A stretch of DNA of 64,000 nt from NCBI RefSeq assembly GCF_030010625.1, contig NZ_JASCXN010000019.1:62001-126000 (forward strand), in the 5' to 3' direction. The translations under genes were made by a program, and so were the position numbers. This stretch comes from Streptomyces sp. CC208A (lineage in GTDB: Bacteria; Actinomycetota; Actinomycetes; Streptomycetales; Streptomycetaceae). Shown here in pieces: positions 8,024 to 16,025 of the stretch (positions are counted from its first letter, which is position 1; the number at the start of each line of letters is the position of its first letter). The notes under the pieces are model-generated. The model was given only the letters and a program-made list of their open reading frames with translations, was not told the DNA's origin and ran no database searches.

Positions 8024-8866
8024 TCAGGGGCGGGGGCCGCCCCCGAGGCGGCGGGCGGCGCGGGTGAGGAGGGCGCCGGCGAGGGCGAGGGCCGCGGCCC
8101 AGGGGGCCAGGGGGGTGGCGTCCTCCGGCCCGGTGTGGGCGAGTTCGGGGCGCGGGTGGGGGGCGGGGGCTTCGGGGTGCCGGTCGGCGGGGGGCCGGGG
8201 GGAGGCGTCGGGTACGGGGGTGGGGGCGGGGCGGGAAGGGTGTACGGAGGGGGTGGCGGGCGCGGCGGGCGCGGGCGGGCCGATCGTGAGGCGGTAGTCG
8301 TCGGAGCGGCCGACCCAGTCGCCGTCCCCGCCCCGGCGCTGGACGAGCGCGGCGTTGACGACGACCTCCTGGGGGACGGCGTCCGCCCGGAAGGCGAGCC
8401 GGACGGGGACGGTGACGGCCCGTCGGGCCGGGACGGCGAAGCCGCCGAAGCCGGTGAAGGCGCCGATGCTCTCGGCCTCCTCCGTCGCCTCGAAGGCGAC
8501 CGGCCGCCAGCGCGCGGCCTCCGCGTCGTAGAACTCGAACCGGATCTGCTCCGGCCGCAGGGCCCGCTCCTCGTCGGTGAGGACGAGCACCGGGTGCACC
8601 TCGGTGCAGGGGCTGCCGGTGGTGTTGCGCAGCTCCAGCTCCCAGGAGCGGAACTCCCCTCCGGCGGGGTAGTCGGCGGGCCCGTCGTGGATCCGGGTGT
8701 CGAGCGGGAAGCGCGCGTCGGAGGCGCTGCCGCAGGCGGGGGCCGGGGCGGGGGCGGGTTCGGAGGCCGCCCCGGCGGGGGCGGTGGCGGGCAGGGTGAG
8801 GGACAGGGCGACGGCCACGGTGGCGAGGGCGGGAGCGCTGCGCAGGGGCCGGGGGGCGGGTGCCAT
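8024..8866 (-). CDS. Secreted cell-wall-anchored protein with LAHTG sortase motif
   Basis: 280 aa. Sec signal peptide (residues about 10-34, ending APAGAAS); a beta-rich middle domain of unknown family with two cysteines (residues about 45 and 80); a Pro-rich spacer; then LAHTG, a hydrophobic span and an Arg-rich tail (RAARRLGGG). LAxTG is the recognition form used by Streptomyces class E sortases, and a class E sortase lies at 17408-18208. Start ATG 8866 is chosen because the signal peptide begins there; the long upstream in-frame extension belongs to the reverse of other genes. Function of the middle domain is not recognised. Confidence 0.8.
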   Translation of the reverse strand: MAPAPRPLRSAPALATVAVALSLTLPATAPAGAASEPAPAPAPACGSASDARFPLDTRIHDGPADYPAGGEFRSWELELRNTTGSPCTEVHPVLVLTDEERALRPEQIRFEFYDAEAARWRPVAFEATEEAESIGAFTGFGGFAVPARRAVTVPVRLAFRADAVPQEVVVNAALVQRRGGDGDWVGRSDDYRLTIGPPAPAAPATPSVHPSRPAPTPVPDASPRPPADRHPEAPAPHPRPELAHTGPEDATPLAPWAAALALAGALLTRAARRLGGGPRP

Positions 8867-9043
8867 GGGCGGGTGCCTTTGCTGCTCGCGGACGTACGGC
8901 TCGCCCGCGACGCTGCCACACGGGCCGGTCGGGAACGGGCGGCGACACCGGGCGGAGCCCTGACCGGCCCGGGAATCCGCCCGATCAGCGTATGGTCCGA
9001 CTTTCCGATGAACGGGTTTCTGTGGGCGGGCTTGGGCGGGCTC

Positions 9044-9200
9044 ACTCCGGTGGACCGGCGTGCGCGGGAGGGCGGGTTTACTCCGGTCGTCTGGCCTACG
9101 CGGGAGGGCGGGCTCGCTCCGGTCGACCGGCCTGCGCGGAAGAACCGGCCTGCTCCGGTCGACCGGCCTGCACGGAAGAACCGGCCTGCTCCGGCGGGCC
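9044..9200. repeat. Tandem 36-bp repeats at the 3' end of the ROK gene
   Basis: Two near-identical 36-bp units (9116-9151 and 9152-9187, one base different) are followed by a partial unit and preceded by two more degenerate units at about 9044-9115. They encode a Gly/Ser/Gln/Pro-rich tail (PEQAGSSVQAGR-type, 12 residues per unit) in the ROK regulator. The stop codon (9096-9098) falls inside a degenerate unit. Confidence 0.8.
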
Positions 9201-10313
9201 GGGCCGCCCGGAGGGGCGAGTCTGCGCGGGGTCCTGGCCGAAGAGGGGGGCCAGGACGAGGTGGGCCGCGCCGACGGCCACCGCGTGCGGGTCGGCCGCC
9301 ACCTCGACGGGGGTCGGGAGCCGGAGCCCTGCGAGCACACCGGCCACCCCGTCCGCGAAGAGCCCGGGCGCGTCCAGGACGGCCCGTCCGCCGAGCAGCA
9401 CCCGGTCGATGTCGAGGAGCCGGACGAGGTTGGCCGCGCCGGTGCCGAGGATCCGCGCGGCTTCGGGCAGGTCGCCGCGCGCCACCGCCGCGAGGCACAG
9501 CGCCTCCAGGCAGCCGCGCGCCCCGCAGACGCACGGCGGCCCGTCGAGCAGGACGGTCTGGTGGCCAAGTTCGCCAGCCCCCGTCCGCTCGCCGCGCAGC
9601 GGGACGCCGCCGAGGACGAGCCCGGTGCCGAGCCCCGTACCGAGGTGGACGTAGGCGAAGGAGCGGGGTGCGCCGGGGCGGACGGCGAGGCCGAGGGCGG
9701 CGGCGTTGGTGTCCTTGTCGAGCGTGACGGGCAGCCCGAGCCGCGCCTCCAGCACGTCCCGTACCGCGTGCCCGTCCCACACCGGCGCCCCCGTCACCCG
9801 CCCCGCCACCCCGCGCGGATGGTCCAGCGGCCCGGGCATGGCCACCCCGGCGCCGAGCACACCACCCATGGTGTGCCCGGCCCCGGCCAGGAGCGCCCGT
9901 ACCTCCTCCGTCAGGACCGTCAGGGCCGGTTCCGGGCCCTCGGCCAGGGTCAGGGGGTGGTGGCGGAGGGCGACGGGGGTGCCGGTGAGGTCCGCGAGGG
10001 CGAGGGTCAGGCCGTCGCGGTCGAGGTGGGCGCCGACGGCGTACGCGGCGGTGGGGACCAGGCGCAGCACCGTACGGGGCTTGCCGCCGGTCGAGGCGCG
10101 GCGGCCGGCCTCTGCGGCCAGGCCCTCGGCGCGCAGCCGGGCGGTGATCTTGCTGACGGCCTGCGGGGTGAGGCCGGTGCGCTCGGCCAGTTCGAGGCGG
10201 CTGATGCCCTCCTCGCCCGCCGTGCGCAGCAGGTCGAGCACGAGCGCCGCGTTGTGGCCGCGCAGCGCCGCGAGGTTGGCTCCGCCGCCGGGGTCCCTCC
10301 ATGTCACCGTCAC
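9096..10313 (-). CDS. ROK-family transcriptional regulator
   Basis: 405 aa, GTG start at 10313. An N-terminal winged helix (residues about 15-75; SRLELAERTGLTPQAVSKITARL) is followed by the ROK sugar-kinase-like domain. The zinc-binding ROK signature is visible (GELGHQTVLLDGPPCVCGARGCLEAL, Cys residues with His), as is the phosphate-binding loop GTGLGTGLV. The last 40 or so residues are the tandem-repeat tail. It is divergent from a Gfo/Idh/MocA dehydrogenase, with a short inverted repeat between them. It is probably a sugar-responsive repressor of that neighbour and of itself; the sugar is unknown. Confidence 0.87.
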   Translation of the reverse strand: MTVTWRDPGGGANLAALRGHNAALVLDLLRTAGEEGISRLELAERTGLTPQAVSKITARLRAEGLAAEAGRRASTGGKPRTVLRLVPTAAYAVGAHLDRDGLTLALADLTGTPVALRHHPLTLAEGPEPALTVLTEEVRALLAGAGHTMGGVLGAGVAMPGPLDHPRGVAGRVTGAPVWDGHAVRDVLEARLGLPVTLDKDTNAAALGLAVRPGAPRSFAYVHLGTGLGTGLVLGGVPLRGERTGAGELGHQTVLLDGPPCVCGARGCLEALCLAAVARGDLPEAARILGTGAANLVRLLDIDRVLLGGRAVLDAPGLFADGVAGVLAGLRLPTPVEVAADPHAVAVGAAHLVLAPLFGQDPAQTRPSGRPGPPEQAGSSVQAGRPEQAGSSAQAGRPERARPPA

Positions 10314-10343
10314 CGGCCCATTCTCCCCCCTGCTTGCACTTCG

Positions 10344-10356
10344 GCAACAGCGTTGC
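10344..10356. promoter_or_regulatory. Putative ROK operator in the divergent intergenic region
   Basis: GCAAC-AGC-GTTGC is an inverted repeat midway between the divergent start codons at 10313 and 10370. A TTGCAC hexamer at 10334-10339 could be the -35 box of the plus-strand promoter, so the repeat would fall between -35 and -10 and allow repression by occlusion. Confidence 0.5.
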
Positions 10357-10369
10357 TTAAGTGACGTCC

Positions 10370-11482
10370 ATGACTGTCCCCTTCCCCTCCCCCCTCCGCG
10401 TCGGCCTCGTCGGCTACGGCCTCGCGGGCTCCGTCTTCCACGCCCCGCTGATCGCCGCCTCCCCCGACCTGACGCTCGCCGCCGTCACCACCGGCAACCC
10501 CGAGCGCGCGGCGGAGGCGCGGGCCGCGCACCCGGGTGTGGAGGTGTTCGCCCGCCCGGAGGAGCTCTGGGCGGAAGGGGCCCCCGGGCTCGACCTCGTC
10601 GTCGTCGCGTCCCCCAACAAGACCCACGTCCCGATCGCCGACGCCGCCCTGCGGGCCGGGCTGCCGGTCGTCGTCGACAAGCCGCTCGCCGCGACCGCCG
10701 CCGAGGCGCGCGGCCTCGCGGAGCTCGCCGAGGAGCGGGGGCTGCTGCTCTCCGTCTTCCAGAACCGGCGCTGGGACAGCGACTTCCTCACCCTCCGCCG
10801 CCTCCTCGACGAGGGCGAGCTCGGCGAGGTCCAGCGCTTCGAGTCGCGCTTCGAGCGGTGGCGGCCGCGCCCCAAGGGCGGCTGGCGCGAGTCCGGCGCC
10901 CCGGAGGAGATCGGCGGGCTCCTCTACGACCTCGGCAGCCACGTCGTCGACCAGGCGCTGGTCCTCTTCGGCCCCGCCGTCTCCGTCTACGCCGAGTCGG
11001 ACGTCCGCCGCCCCCGCGCGGAGGCCGACGACGACACCTTCCTCGCGCTCACGCACGCGAACGGCGTCCGCTCCCACCTGTACGTGAGCGCCACCGCCGC
11101 CCAGCTCGGCCCCCGCTTCCGGGTGCTCGGCCAGCGCGCCGGCTTCGTGACGTACGGCCTCGACCCGCAGGAGACGGCGCTGCGCGAGGGGCTGCGGCCG
11201 GGCGGCGACACGCCCTGGGGCGTGGAGCCGGAGGCGCTGTGGGGCCGGATCGGCGCCGGGGAGTCCCCGCTGACCGGCGGCGGGACGCCGGTCCCGTCGG
11301 TCCCGGGGAACTACCCGGCGTACTACGCGGCCGTCGCCGCCGCCCTGCGCGGCACCGGCCCGAACCCGGTCACCGCGCACGAGGCGGCCGCCGCCCTGGA
11401 CGTCCTGGAGGCGGCGAGGCGCTCGGCCCGCGAGGGCGTCACGGTCAGGCTGCCCCGTCCTGCCGACGGCGCCGACGGCTGA
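10370..11482 (+). CDS. Gfo/Idh/MocA-family NAD(P)-dependent oxidoreductase
   Basis: 370 aa from ATG 10370 (a GTG at 10361 would add three residues). The Rossmann motif is GLVGYGLAGSVFHAPL near the N-terminus, then the family EKP-like signature VVDKPLAATAAEARGL (catalytic Lys about residue 97) and the C-terminal alpha/beta domain with DLGSHVVDQALVLFG holding the conserved His. Members oxidise or epimerise sugars and inositols, which fits the divergent ROK regulator. The last 38 bases overlap the end of the convergent wall-anchored protein gene. Confidence 0.88.
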   Translation: MTVPFPSPLRVGLVGYGLAGSVFHAPLIAASPDLTLAAVTTGNPERAAEARAAHPGVEVFARPEELWAEGAPGLDLVVVASPNKTHVPIADAALRAGLPVVVDKPLAATAAEARGLAELAEERGLLLSVFQNRRWDSDFLTLRRLLDEGELGEVQRFESRFERWRPRPKGGWRESGAPEEIGGLLYDLGSHVVDQALVLFGPAVSVYAESDVRRPRAEADDDTFLALTHANGVRSHLYVSATAAQLGPRFRVLGQRAGFVTYGLDPQETALREGLRPGGDTPWGVEPEALWGRIGAGESPLTGGGTPVPSVPGNYPAYYAAVAAALRGTGPNPVTAHEAAAALDVLEAARRSAREGVTVRLPRPADGADG

Positions 11483-13079
11483 CGGCGACGAGGACACCGC
11501 CGCCGAGGGCGAGCCCGGCCGCCGTCACGCCCATGACGACCTTGCCGGTGCCGGCACCGGTCTCGGGGAGCTGCCCGCCGCCGTGGGGGCCGTGGTGGCC
11601 GCCTTTGCCGTCGTCGCCGTAACCGCCGCCGGTGTCGTCGCCGTAGCCGCCCGTGTCGTCACCGTAGCCGCCGTCGGTCGTACCGCCGTCGGCGGATTCG
11701 GTCGGGCTGGGGGTGGGCTCGGTGGGCGTCGGTTCGGTGGGGGTGGGCTCGGTCGGGGTGGGCTCGGTCGGCGTCGGCTCCGTCGGGGTCGGCTCGGTCG
11801 GCGTCGGCTCCGTCGGGGTGGGCTCGGTCGGCGTCGGCTCCGTCGGGGTCGGCTCGGTCGGCGTCGGCTCCGTCGGCGTCGGCTCCGTCGGCGTCGGCTC
11901 CGTCGGCGTCGGCTCCGTCGGCGTCGGCTCCGTCGGAGTCGGCTCCGTCGGAGTCGGCTCGGTCGGCGTCGGCTCCGTCGGCGTCGGGCTGGTCTCGTCG
12001 CAGGACGGCAGGTCGCCGTCGAACGGGTAGTTGTGGATCTCCTGGCCGCCGCCCCCGCTCGGCTCGGACGCGTGGGTCAGGTTGCCGGTGGTGAAGAAGC
12101 GGCCGTTCATGCCGGGCATGGTGATGGTCGCGGTGCTGGCCTGGTTGCCGACGAGGACGCTGCCCGCGAACTGCGCGGTGCCCTCGAACTTCACCCGGGT
12201 CGCGTCGGGGAAGTTCCACAGCAGCCGGTCGCGCAGCCCCGGCAGACCGTCGATGTAGCTGTCGACGGTCCGCTCGGCACCGCGGAGGTTGACGAGGACG
12301 GTCGCGCCCGCGGGGATGTTCTCGAAGCGGATGCCCTGCTGCCCGCCGCTCGCCGACTCCAGGTCGAAGTCGACGTCGAAGACCTGGAGCGCGGAGGTGC
12401 CGTCGCCGGTGAAAAGGGTCTCGTAGTCGTTGTTGACGGCGGTTCCGGTCGGGGTGCGGGGGGTGGTGCCGCCCTCCGGGTACGCGTAGCAGCGGCTGGC
12501 GGCGGTGAGCTGGTCGCGCAGCGCGGTGTACGGGGCGACCGCGTCGGCCTCCTGCACGGCGTCCGGGACCACGGTGCCGGTGGCGGTGCCCGCGTACACC
12601 GTCCTGCCGGTGACCGTGCCCTCCTCGGTGAGGAGGCGCTGCCCGGTGGCGACGGTGATGTTCCCGCCGACGCTGAGGAAGTCGGTGCCGTTGTCGGGCA
12701 CGACGCGCGAACCGACCCCGGCGACGCCCACGTTGTAGACGGCGGAGGCGCCCTCGCGCTTGTTCTGGTCGAAGCCGCCGAGGACGACGACCTTGCCCTC
12801 GGCCTCGGCGGCGGCCTCGCGGACGAGGAAGTCGCCGCCGACGAAGACGTTGACGGCGTTGTCCCGCCACAGGACGGTGCCGTTGTTGATGTCGGGGTAC
12901 TCGGGCGGGCACGTACCGGGTTCGCAGGGGCCGAGCCCACCGGGCAGCGGGTCGGCGACGCCGCTGGTGACGGCGAGGCCGCCGACGAGGGCGCCGGCGG
13001 CGAGGACCGCCGTCGCGGCGGACAGGGCGAGACGGGATCTGCGGCGGTGAGCGGTCTGTGCGCTCTTCACGGATTCCAT
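11445..13079 (-). CDS. Choice-of-anchor A family surface protein with LPETG sortase motif
   Basis: 544 aa from ATG 13079, where an Arg-rich n-region and signal peptide begin (a 19-residue upstream extension is not signal-like). Residues about 65-340 form the choice-of-anchor A domain, an extracellular adhesin-type module. It is followed by about 18 copies of PTPTE (a stiff Pro/Thr/Glu stalk), a Gly/Tyr/Asp-rich segment with GGYGDDTGG repeats, then LPETG, a hydrophobic helix and RRRRRQ. It should be sorted to peptidoglycan by a sortase such as that at 17408-18208. Choice-of-anchor A proteins act in adhesion, but the role here is unknown. The 3' end overlaps the convergent oxidoreductase by 38 bp. 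Confidence 0.85.
   Translation of the reverse strand: MESVKSAQTAHRRRSRLALSAATAVLAAGALVGGLAVTSGVADPLPGGLGPCEPGTCPPEYPDINNGTVLWRDNAVNVFVGGDFLVREAAAEAEGKVVVLGGFDQNKREGASAVYNVGVAGVGSRVVPDNGTDFLSVGGNITVATGQRLLTEEGTVTGRTVYAGTATGTVVPDAVQEADAVAPYTALRDQLTAASRCYAYPEGGTTPRTPTGTAVNNDYETLFTGDGTSALQVFDVDFDLESASGGQQGIRFENIPAGATVLVNLRGAERTVDSYIDGLPGLRDRLLWNFPDATRVKFEGTAQFAGSVLVGNQASTATITMPGMNGRFFTTGNLTHASEPSGGGGQEIHNYPFDGDLPSCDETSPTPTEPTPTEPTPTEPTPTEPTPTEPTPTEPTPTEPTPTEPTPTEPTPTEPTPTEPTPTEPTPTEPTPTEPTPTEPTPTEPTPTEPTPTEPTPSPTESADGGTTDGGYGDDTGGYGDDTGGGYGDDGKGGHHGPHGGGQLPETGAGTGKVVMGVTAAGLALGGGVLVAVSRRRRRQDGAA
11712..11990. repeat. 15-bp tandem repeat array encoding the PTPTE stalk
   Basis: About 18 consecutive 15-bp units (GGCGTCGGCTCCGTC and third-position variants, plus strand). 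Units differ mainly at silent sites, so length variation by slippage or recombination between strains is expected. Confidence 0.9.
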
Positions 13080-13095
13080 ATGCCGCAATATGCAT

Positions 13096-13137
13096 AAAAA
13101 AGCATGAAAATGGTGGCACCCCACGCGGGGTGCCACC
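13096..13137 (-). terminator. Intrinsic terminator after the FAH-family gene
   Basis: An 11-bp perfect stem (arms 13112-13122 and 13127-13137, loop ACGC) is followed in minus-strand orientation by ATTTTCATGC and six Ts. It ends transcription of the FAH gene and lies only about 17 bases before the start of the surface-protein gene, so it could also act as an attenuator in that gene's leader. Confidence 0.8.
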
Positions 13138-13170
13138 AGATTTGCTCCACGCCCGGCCCACCGGCCCCGG

Positions 13171-14040
13171 TCAGGCGCTTTTCAGCTCCTGCCGCTGGCG
13201 TCCCAGGCCCTCGATCTCCAGCTCGACGACGTCGCCGGGGCGGAGGTACGGCTTGGGCTCCGGCTGCCCCATGGCGACGCCGGCGGGCGTGCCGGTGTTG
13301 ATGACGTCGCCGGGGTAGAGGGTCATGAACCGGCTCACGTACCGCACGACCTCGGCGACCGGGAAGATCTGGTCGGAGGTGTGGCCCTCCTGCTTCAGCT
13401 CGCCGTTGACCCACAGGCGCAGGGTGAGGTCCTGCGGGTCGGGCACCTCGTCGGCGGTCACCAGCCAGGGCCCGAGCGGGTTGAAGGTCTCGCAGTTCTT
13501 GCCCTTGTCCCAGGTGCCGCCGCGCTCGATCTGGAACTCGCGCTCCGAGACGTCGTGCGCGAGCGCGTACCCGGCGACGTGCGCCAGGGCCTCCTCGTCG
13601 GTCTCCAGGTAGCGGGCGGTCCGGCCGATGACGATCGCCAGCTCGACCTCCCAGTCCGTCTTCACCGAGCCGCGCGGCACGAGCACGGTGTCGTCGGGGC
13701 CGACGACGGTGTCGGCGGCCTTGAGGAAGACGACCGGCTCGGCCGGGGTGGCCTGCCCGGTCTCGGCGGCGTGGCCGTGGTAGTTCAGCCCGATGCACAC
13801 GACCTTGCCGATCCGGCCGACCGGCGGCCCGACGCGCAGCCCGGTGGCGTCGCCGGTACCGCCGTACGCGGGAAGCACGCCGGCCTCCGCGGCGGCGCGG
13901 ATCCGGTCGAGCGCGGCGGTGTCGGCGAGCAGGCCGCCGTCGATGTCGTCGGTGAAGGAGGACAGGTCACGGAGGGTCCCGCCCCCGTCGAGGAGGGCGG
14001 GACGCTCGGCGCCCGGCGGGCCGACGCGCAGCAGCTTCAT
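13171..14040 (-). CDS. Fumarylacetoacetate hydrolase family protein
   Basis: 289 aa. The FAH-fold catalytic region is clear: KVVCIGLNYHGHAAE, then metal-binding acidic residues in KTDWEVELAIVIG (the E-x-E pattern) and later GHTSDQIFPVAEVVRYVSRFMTLYPGDVINTGTPAGVAMG. The protein is in the size range of actinobacterial 2-keto-3-deoxyacid or acylpyruvate hydrolase relatives, which hydrolyse or decarboxylate C-C bonds of 2,4-diketo acids using Mg. The substrate is not evident, and the gene is monocistronic with its own terminator. Start ATG 14040. Confidence 0.87.
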   Translation of the reverse strand: MKLLRVGPPGAERPALLDGGGTLRDLSSFTDDIDGGLLADTAALDRIRAAAEAGVLPAYGGTGDATGLRVGPPVGRIGKVVCIGLNYHGHAAETGQATPAEPVVFLKAADTVVGPDDTVLVPRGSVKTDWEVELAIVIGRTARYLETDEEALAHVAGYALAHDVSEREFQIERGGTWDKGKNCETFNPLGPWLVTADEVPDPQDLTLRLWVNGELKQEGHTSDQIFPVAEVVRYVSRFMTLYPGDVINTGTPAGVAMGQPEPKPYLRPGDVVELEIEGLGRQRQELKSA

Positions 14041-14144
14041 GGTCTTCTCCCTGTGGTCGAGGTGGGCCCCGGGGAGGCCCTTCGGTGCCCCGGCCGATGG
14101 AGTGCGGCCATCGGAGGATTGGTCGGATCCTCCAAGACTCCGGT

Positions 14145-14939
14145 TCAGCCCGCAAGACCCCGTTCAGCCTGCGGACCCTTACGCGTGAGTAGGGAGCGCT
14201 CGACGACGGCCCAGGTGGTGCTGGTGACGAGGTAGAGCCCGACGGCGAGCGGGACGAAGGCGACGGTCACGACGGTGCCGAAGGAGAGCAGCGGCAGCAC
14301 CTTGGCGAGCGCCTGCGGGGTGGGGGCCTGCGGCCCGTCGGCGAGCTGCCGCCGGGTCCGCCGGTACTGGTACGCGGCGACGGCGGCGGTCAGCGCGAAG
14401 AGCGCCAGGTACACGAGACCGGCCGCCCCGAAGGGCCCGCCGTGGCCGAGGGTGTCGGCCCAGCGTGCGTCCAGCGGGGCGGCGAGGAGGCTGTGCCCGG
14501 CCATCCGGTCGCCGGAGGAGAAGAGGGAGTACAGGAGGAGGAACGCGGGCACCTGGAGCAGCCCCGGCAGGATCCCGGCGAGCGGCGAGACCTTCTCCTC
14601 CGCGTGCAGCTCCAGGACCGCCCGCTGGAGCCGCTCCGGCCGGTGCTTGTGCTTCTCGCGCAGCGCCGCGACCTGCGGCGCGAGCCGCACCCGGGCCTCC
14701 TGCCCCCGGACGGCGGCGCGGGAGAGGGGGTGGACGGCGAGCCGGACGAGGGCGGTGAAGAGGACGACGGCGGCGGCGGTCGAGGCCCCGGCGAAGAGCG
14801 GCTGGAGGAGCGCGGCGAGCTGCTCGACGAGCACGGAGAAGGCGTCGAGGAAGGGGGAAGGGAAGACGGAGAAGGACAGGGACGTGGACGTGGACGTGGA
14901 CGTGGACGCGGCAAGAGACAGGGACAGGGGCAGGGACAA
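14145..14939 (-). CDS. YidC/Oxa1-family membrane protein insertase (accessory paralogue)
   Basis: 264 aa from TTG 14939, chosen because GGAGG lies six bases upstream and the N-terminal membrane span begins soon after; the frame stays open far upstream but without coding character. The YidC2-type core is present: a first span, a charged cytoplasmic loop (LAPQVAALREKHKHRPERLQRAVLELH), LLQVPAFLLLYSLF, and C-terminal spans ending in LYLVTSTTWAVVERSLL. It is shorter than the housekeeping YidC normally found next to rnpA and lies beside a DUF6412 gene, as in other Streptomyces, so it is probably a second insertase. An odd Ser-Thr run at residues about 12-20 is encoded by a simple repeat. Confidence 0.75.
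   Translation of the reverse strand: MSLPLSLSLAASTSTSTSTSLSFSVFPSPFLDAFSVLVEQLAALLQPLFAGASTAAAVVLFTALVRLAVHPLSRAAVRGQEARVRLAPQVAALREKHKHRPERLQRAVLELHAEEKVSPLAGILPGLLQVPAFLLLYSLFSSGDRMAGHSLLAAPLDARWADTLGHGGPFGAAGLVYLALFALTAAVAAYQYRRTRRQLADGPQAPTPQALAKVLPLLSFGTVVTVAFVPLAVGLYLVTSTTWAVVERSLLTRKGPQAERGLAG
14881..14908. repeat. Hexanucleotide repeat (GACGTG)n in the YidC paralogue
   Basis: Nearly five tandem copies of GACGTG on the plus strand encode alternating Ser-Thr near the N-terminus of the insertase. Being a multiple of three, copy-number change would alter length but not frame. Confidence 0.8.
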
Positions 14940-15030
14940 GGGAACCCTCCGGGGTTCGTCGTGCCGGGGATGGTGTGACTCGGCATGACGGACCGCGCGA
15001 AGGCGCCTCTCCAAGGAGGCAGGAGAACGC

Positions 15031-15345
15031 CTACGCGGCCGCCGGGAGGGGACGGCCGGGCGCCCGGGGCCGGCGGCGGCCGGCGGCGTCGGGGTCGCAC
15101 TGCGGGAGGAAGGCCGTACGGCGGGCCCGGTCCCGTAGCGCGGTGCGTATGAGGGCGGGCGGCGCGCTCGGAGCCGTACGGGCGCCGATGAGGGCACAGA
15201 CGGCGGCGGAGACGGCGACGGCGACGGCCGCGCCGAGGGACCCGTCCGAGAGGAGCAGCCCGGCGAACGACACCGCGAAGGCGAAGAACACGGCCAGAAG
15301 GGCGACGAGGGGCGCGACTCGGCGCAGGACCAGACTCCCGCTCAT
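15031..15345 (-). CDS. DUF6412 small membrane protein
   Basis: 104 aa from ATG 15345. Two hydrophobic segments (about residues 10-32 and 37-58) are followed by a basic tail with RTAFLPQCDPDAAGRRRPRAPGR, the hallmark of the Streptomyces DUF6412 family. It lies directly upstream of the YidC paralogue in the same direction (about 91 bases apart), so the two are probably co-expressed; the function is unknown. Confidence 0.75.
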   Translation of the reverse strand: MSGSLVLRRVAPLVALLAVFFAFAVSFAGLLLSDGSLGAAVAVAVSAAVCALIGARTAPSAPPALIRTALRDRARRTAFLPQCDPDAAGRRRPRAPGRPLPAAA

Positions 15346-15416
15346 CGCACCCCCCGTTCCCCGAACTTCACTGTCCAGGAGGTAGGACGAAGCGGAGTAC
15401 GAGAGAGTTCCCGGCT

Positions 15417-15950
15417 CTACGAGGTCGCCGCCGGGTCCAGCGGGACGAGGAGCCGGCGGGGCTGGAGGAGCGCGCGGCCGACGGGGTCGGCGGGGTCGGG
15501 GTCGAGCCCGGCGCCGGGCCGCATCTCGATGTCGGCGGGGGCGACGGGGACGCGGCAGGCGGGGCAGTCGCCGTGCGGGCCGAGTTCGGTGCCGCAGTCG
15601 GCGTGGTGGAAGTGACGCATGGGGAGGGTGCCGGGGATCTCGCCCCTCCCCCAGGTGCCGAGGGCGCGCAGCACGGGCCAGAGGGCGATGCCGCGGTCGG
15701 TGAGGACGTACTCGTCGCGCGGCGGGGAGTCCTGGTAGCGGCGCCGGTCGAGGACGCCGGCGTCGACGAGGGCCTGGAGGCGGGCGGCGAGGACGGCGCG
15801 GGGGGCGCCGAGGTGGGCGAGGAAGTCGCTGTAGCGGCGGACGCCGTAGAAGGCGTCGCGCACGACGAGGAGGGTCCAGCGCTCGCCGACGATTTCGAGG
15901 GCGCGGGCGACGGAGCACTGCTGCTGGGCGTAGTCCTTGCCGAGGGCCAT
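15417..15950 (-). CDS. HxlR-family winged-helix regulator
   Basis: 177 aa from ATG 15950. The HxlR domain fills residues about 8-100: CSVARALEIVGERWTLLVVRDAFYG with the sensor-type Cys12, and a recognition region GAPRAVLAARLQALVDAGVL. The C-terminal part holds a Cys-His cluster (HFHHADCGTELGPHGDCPAC) that may bind zinc. It is divergent from an MFS exporter across 64 bases that contain two matched inverted repeats, so it probably represses that pump in response to a drug or reactive electrophile. Confidence 0.87.
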   Translation of the reverse strand: MALGKDYAQQQCSVARALEIVGERWTLLVVRDAFYGVRRYSDFLAHLGAPRAVLAARLQALVDAGVLDRRRYQDSPPRDEYVLTDRGIALWPVLRALGTWGRGEIPGTLPMRHFHHADCGTELGPHGDCPACRVPVAPADIEMRPGAGLDPDPADPVGRALLQPRRLLVPLDPAATS

Positions 15951-15973
15951 GCCCCTCAGCGTACCGAAAAGGG

Positions 15974-15990
15974 GGTTCATTGAACGAACC
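15974..15990. promoter_or_regulatory. HxlR operator 1
   Basis: GGTTCATTGAACGAACC, a 17-bp near-perfect inverted repeat with GGTTC/GAACC outer arms, sits in the shared promoter region, near the -35 of the MFS promoter. Confidence 0.65.
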
Positions 15991-16008
15991 AAGGGGGGGT
16001 AAGGTCCG

Positions 16009-16025
16009 GGTTCAATGACTGAACC
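16009..16025. promoter_or_regulatory. HxlR operator 2, overlapping the MFS start codon
   Basis: GGTTCAATGACTGAACC repeats the GGTTC-N7-GAACC pattern exactly 35 bp from operator 1 (about 3.3 helical turns). The ATG inside it is the MFS start (16015). A TAAGGT -10 box at 16000-16005 predicts transcription starting at or next to the ATG, so the message would be leaderless and the operator would cover the start site. Confidence 0.65.

Noticed and set aside
7966..10347. A 1055-codon minus-strand frame extending the GntR gene far upstream
   Set aside because: Only the last 261 codons have protein-like composition; the rest is Pro/Arg low complexity antisense or out of frame to the wall-anchored protein and ROK genes.
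11712..11990. Possible CRISPR array from regularly spaced repeats
   Set aside because: Units are 15 bp, contiguous, in frame and encode PTPTE; there are no spacers and no cas genes.
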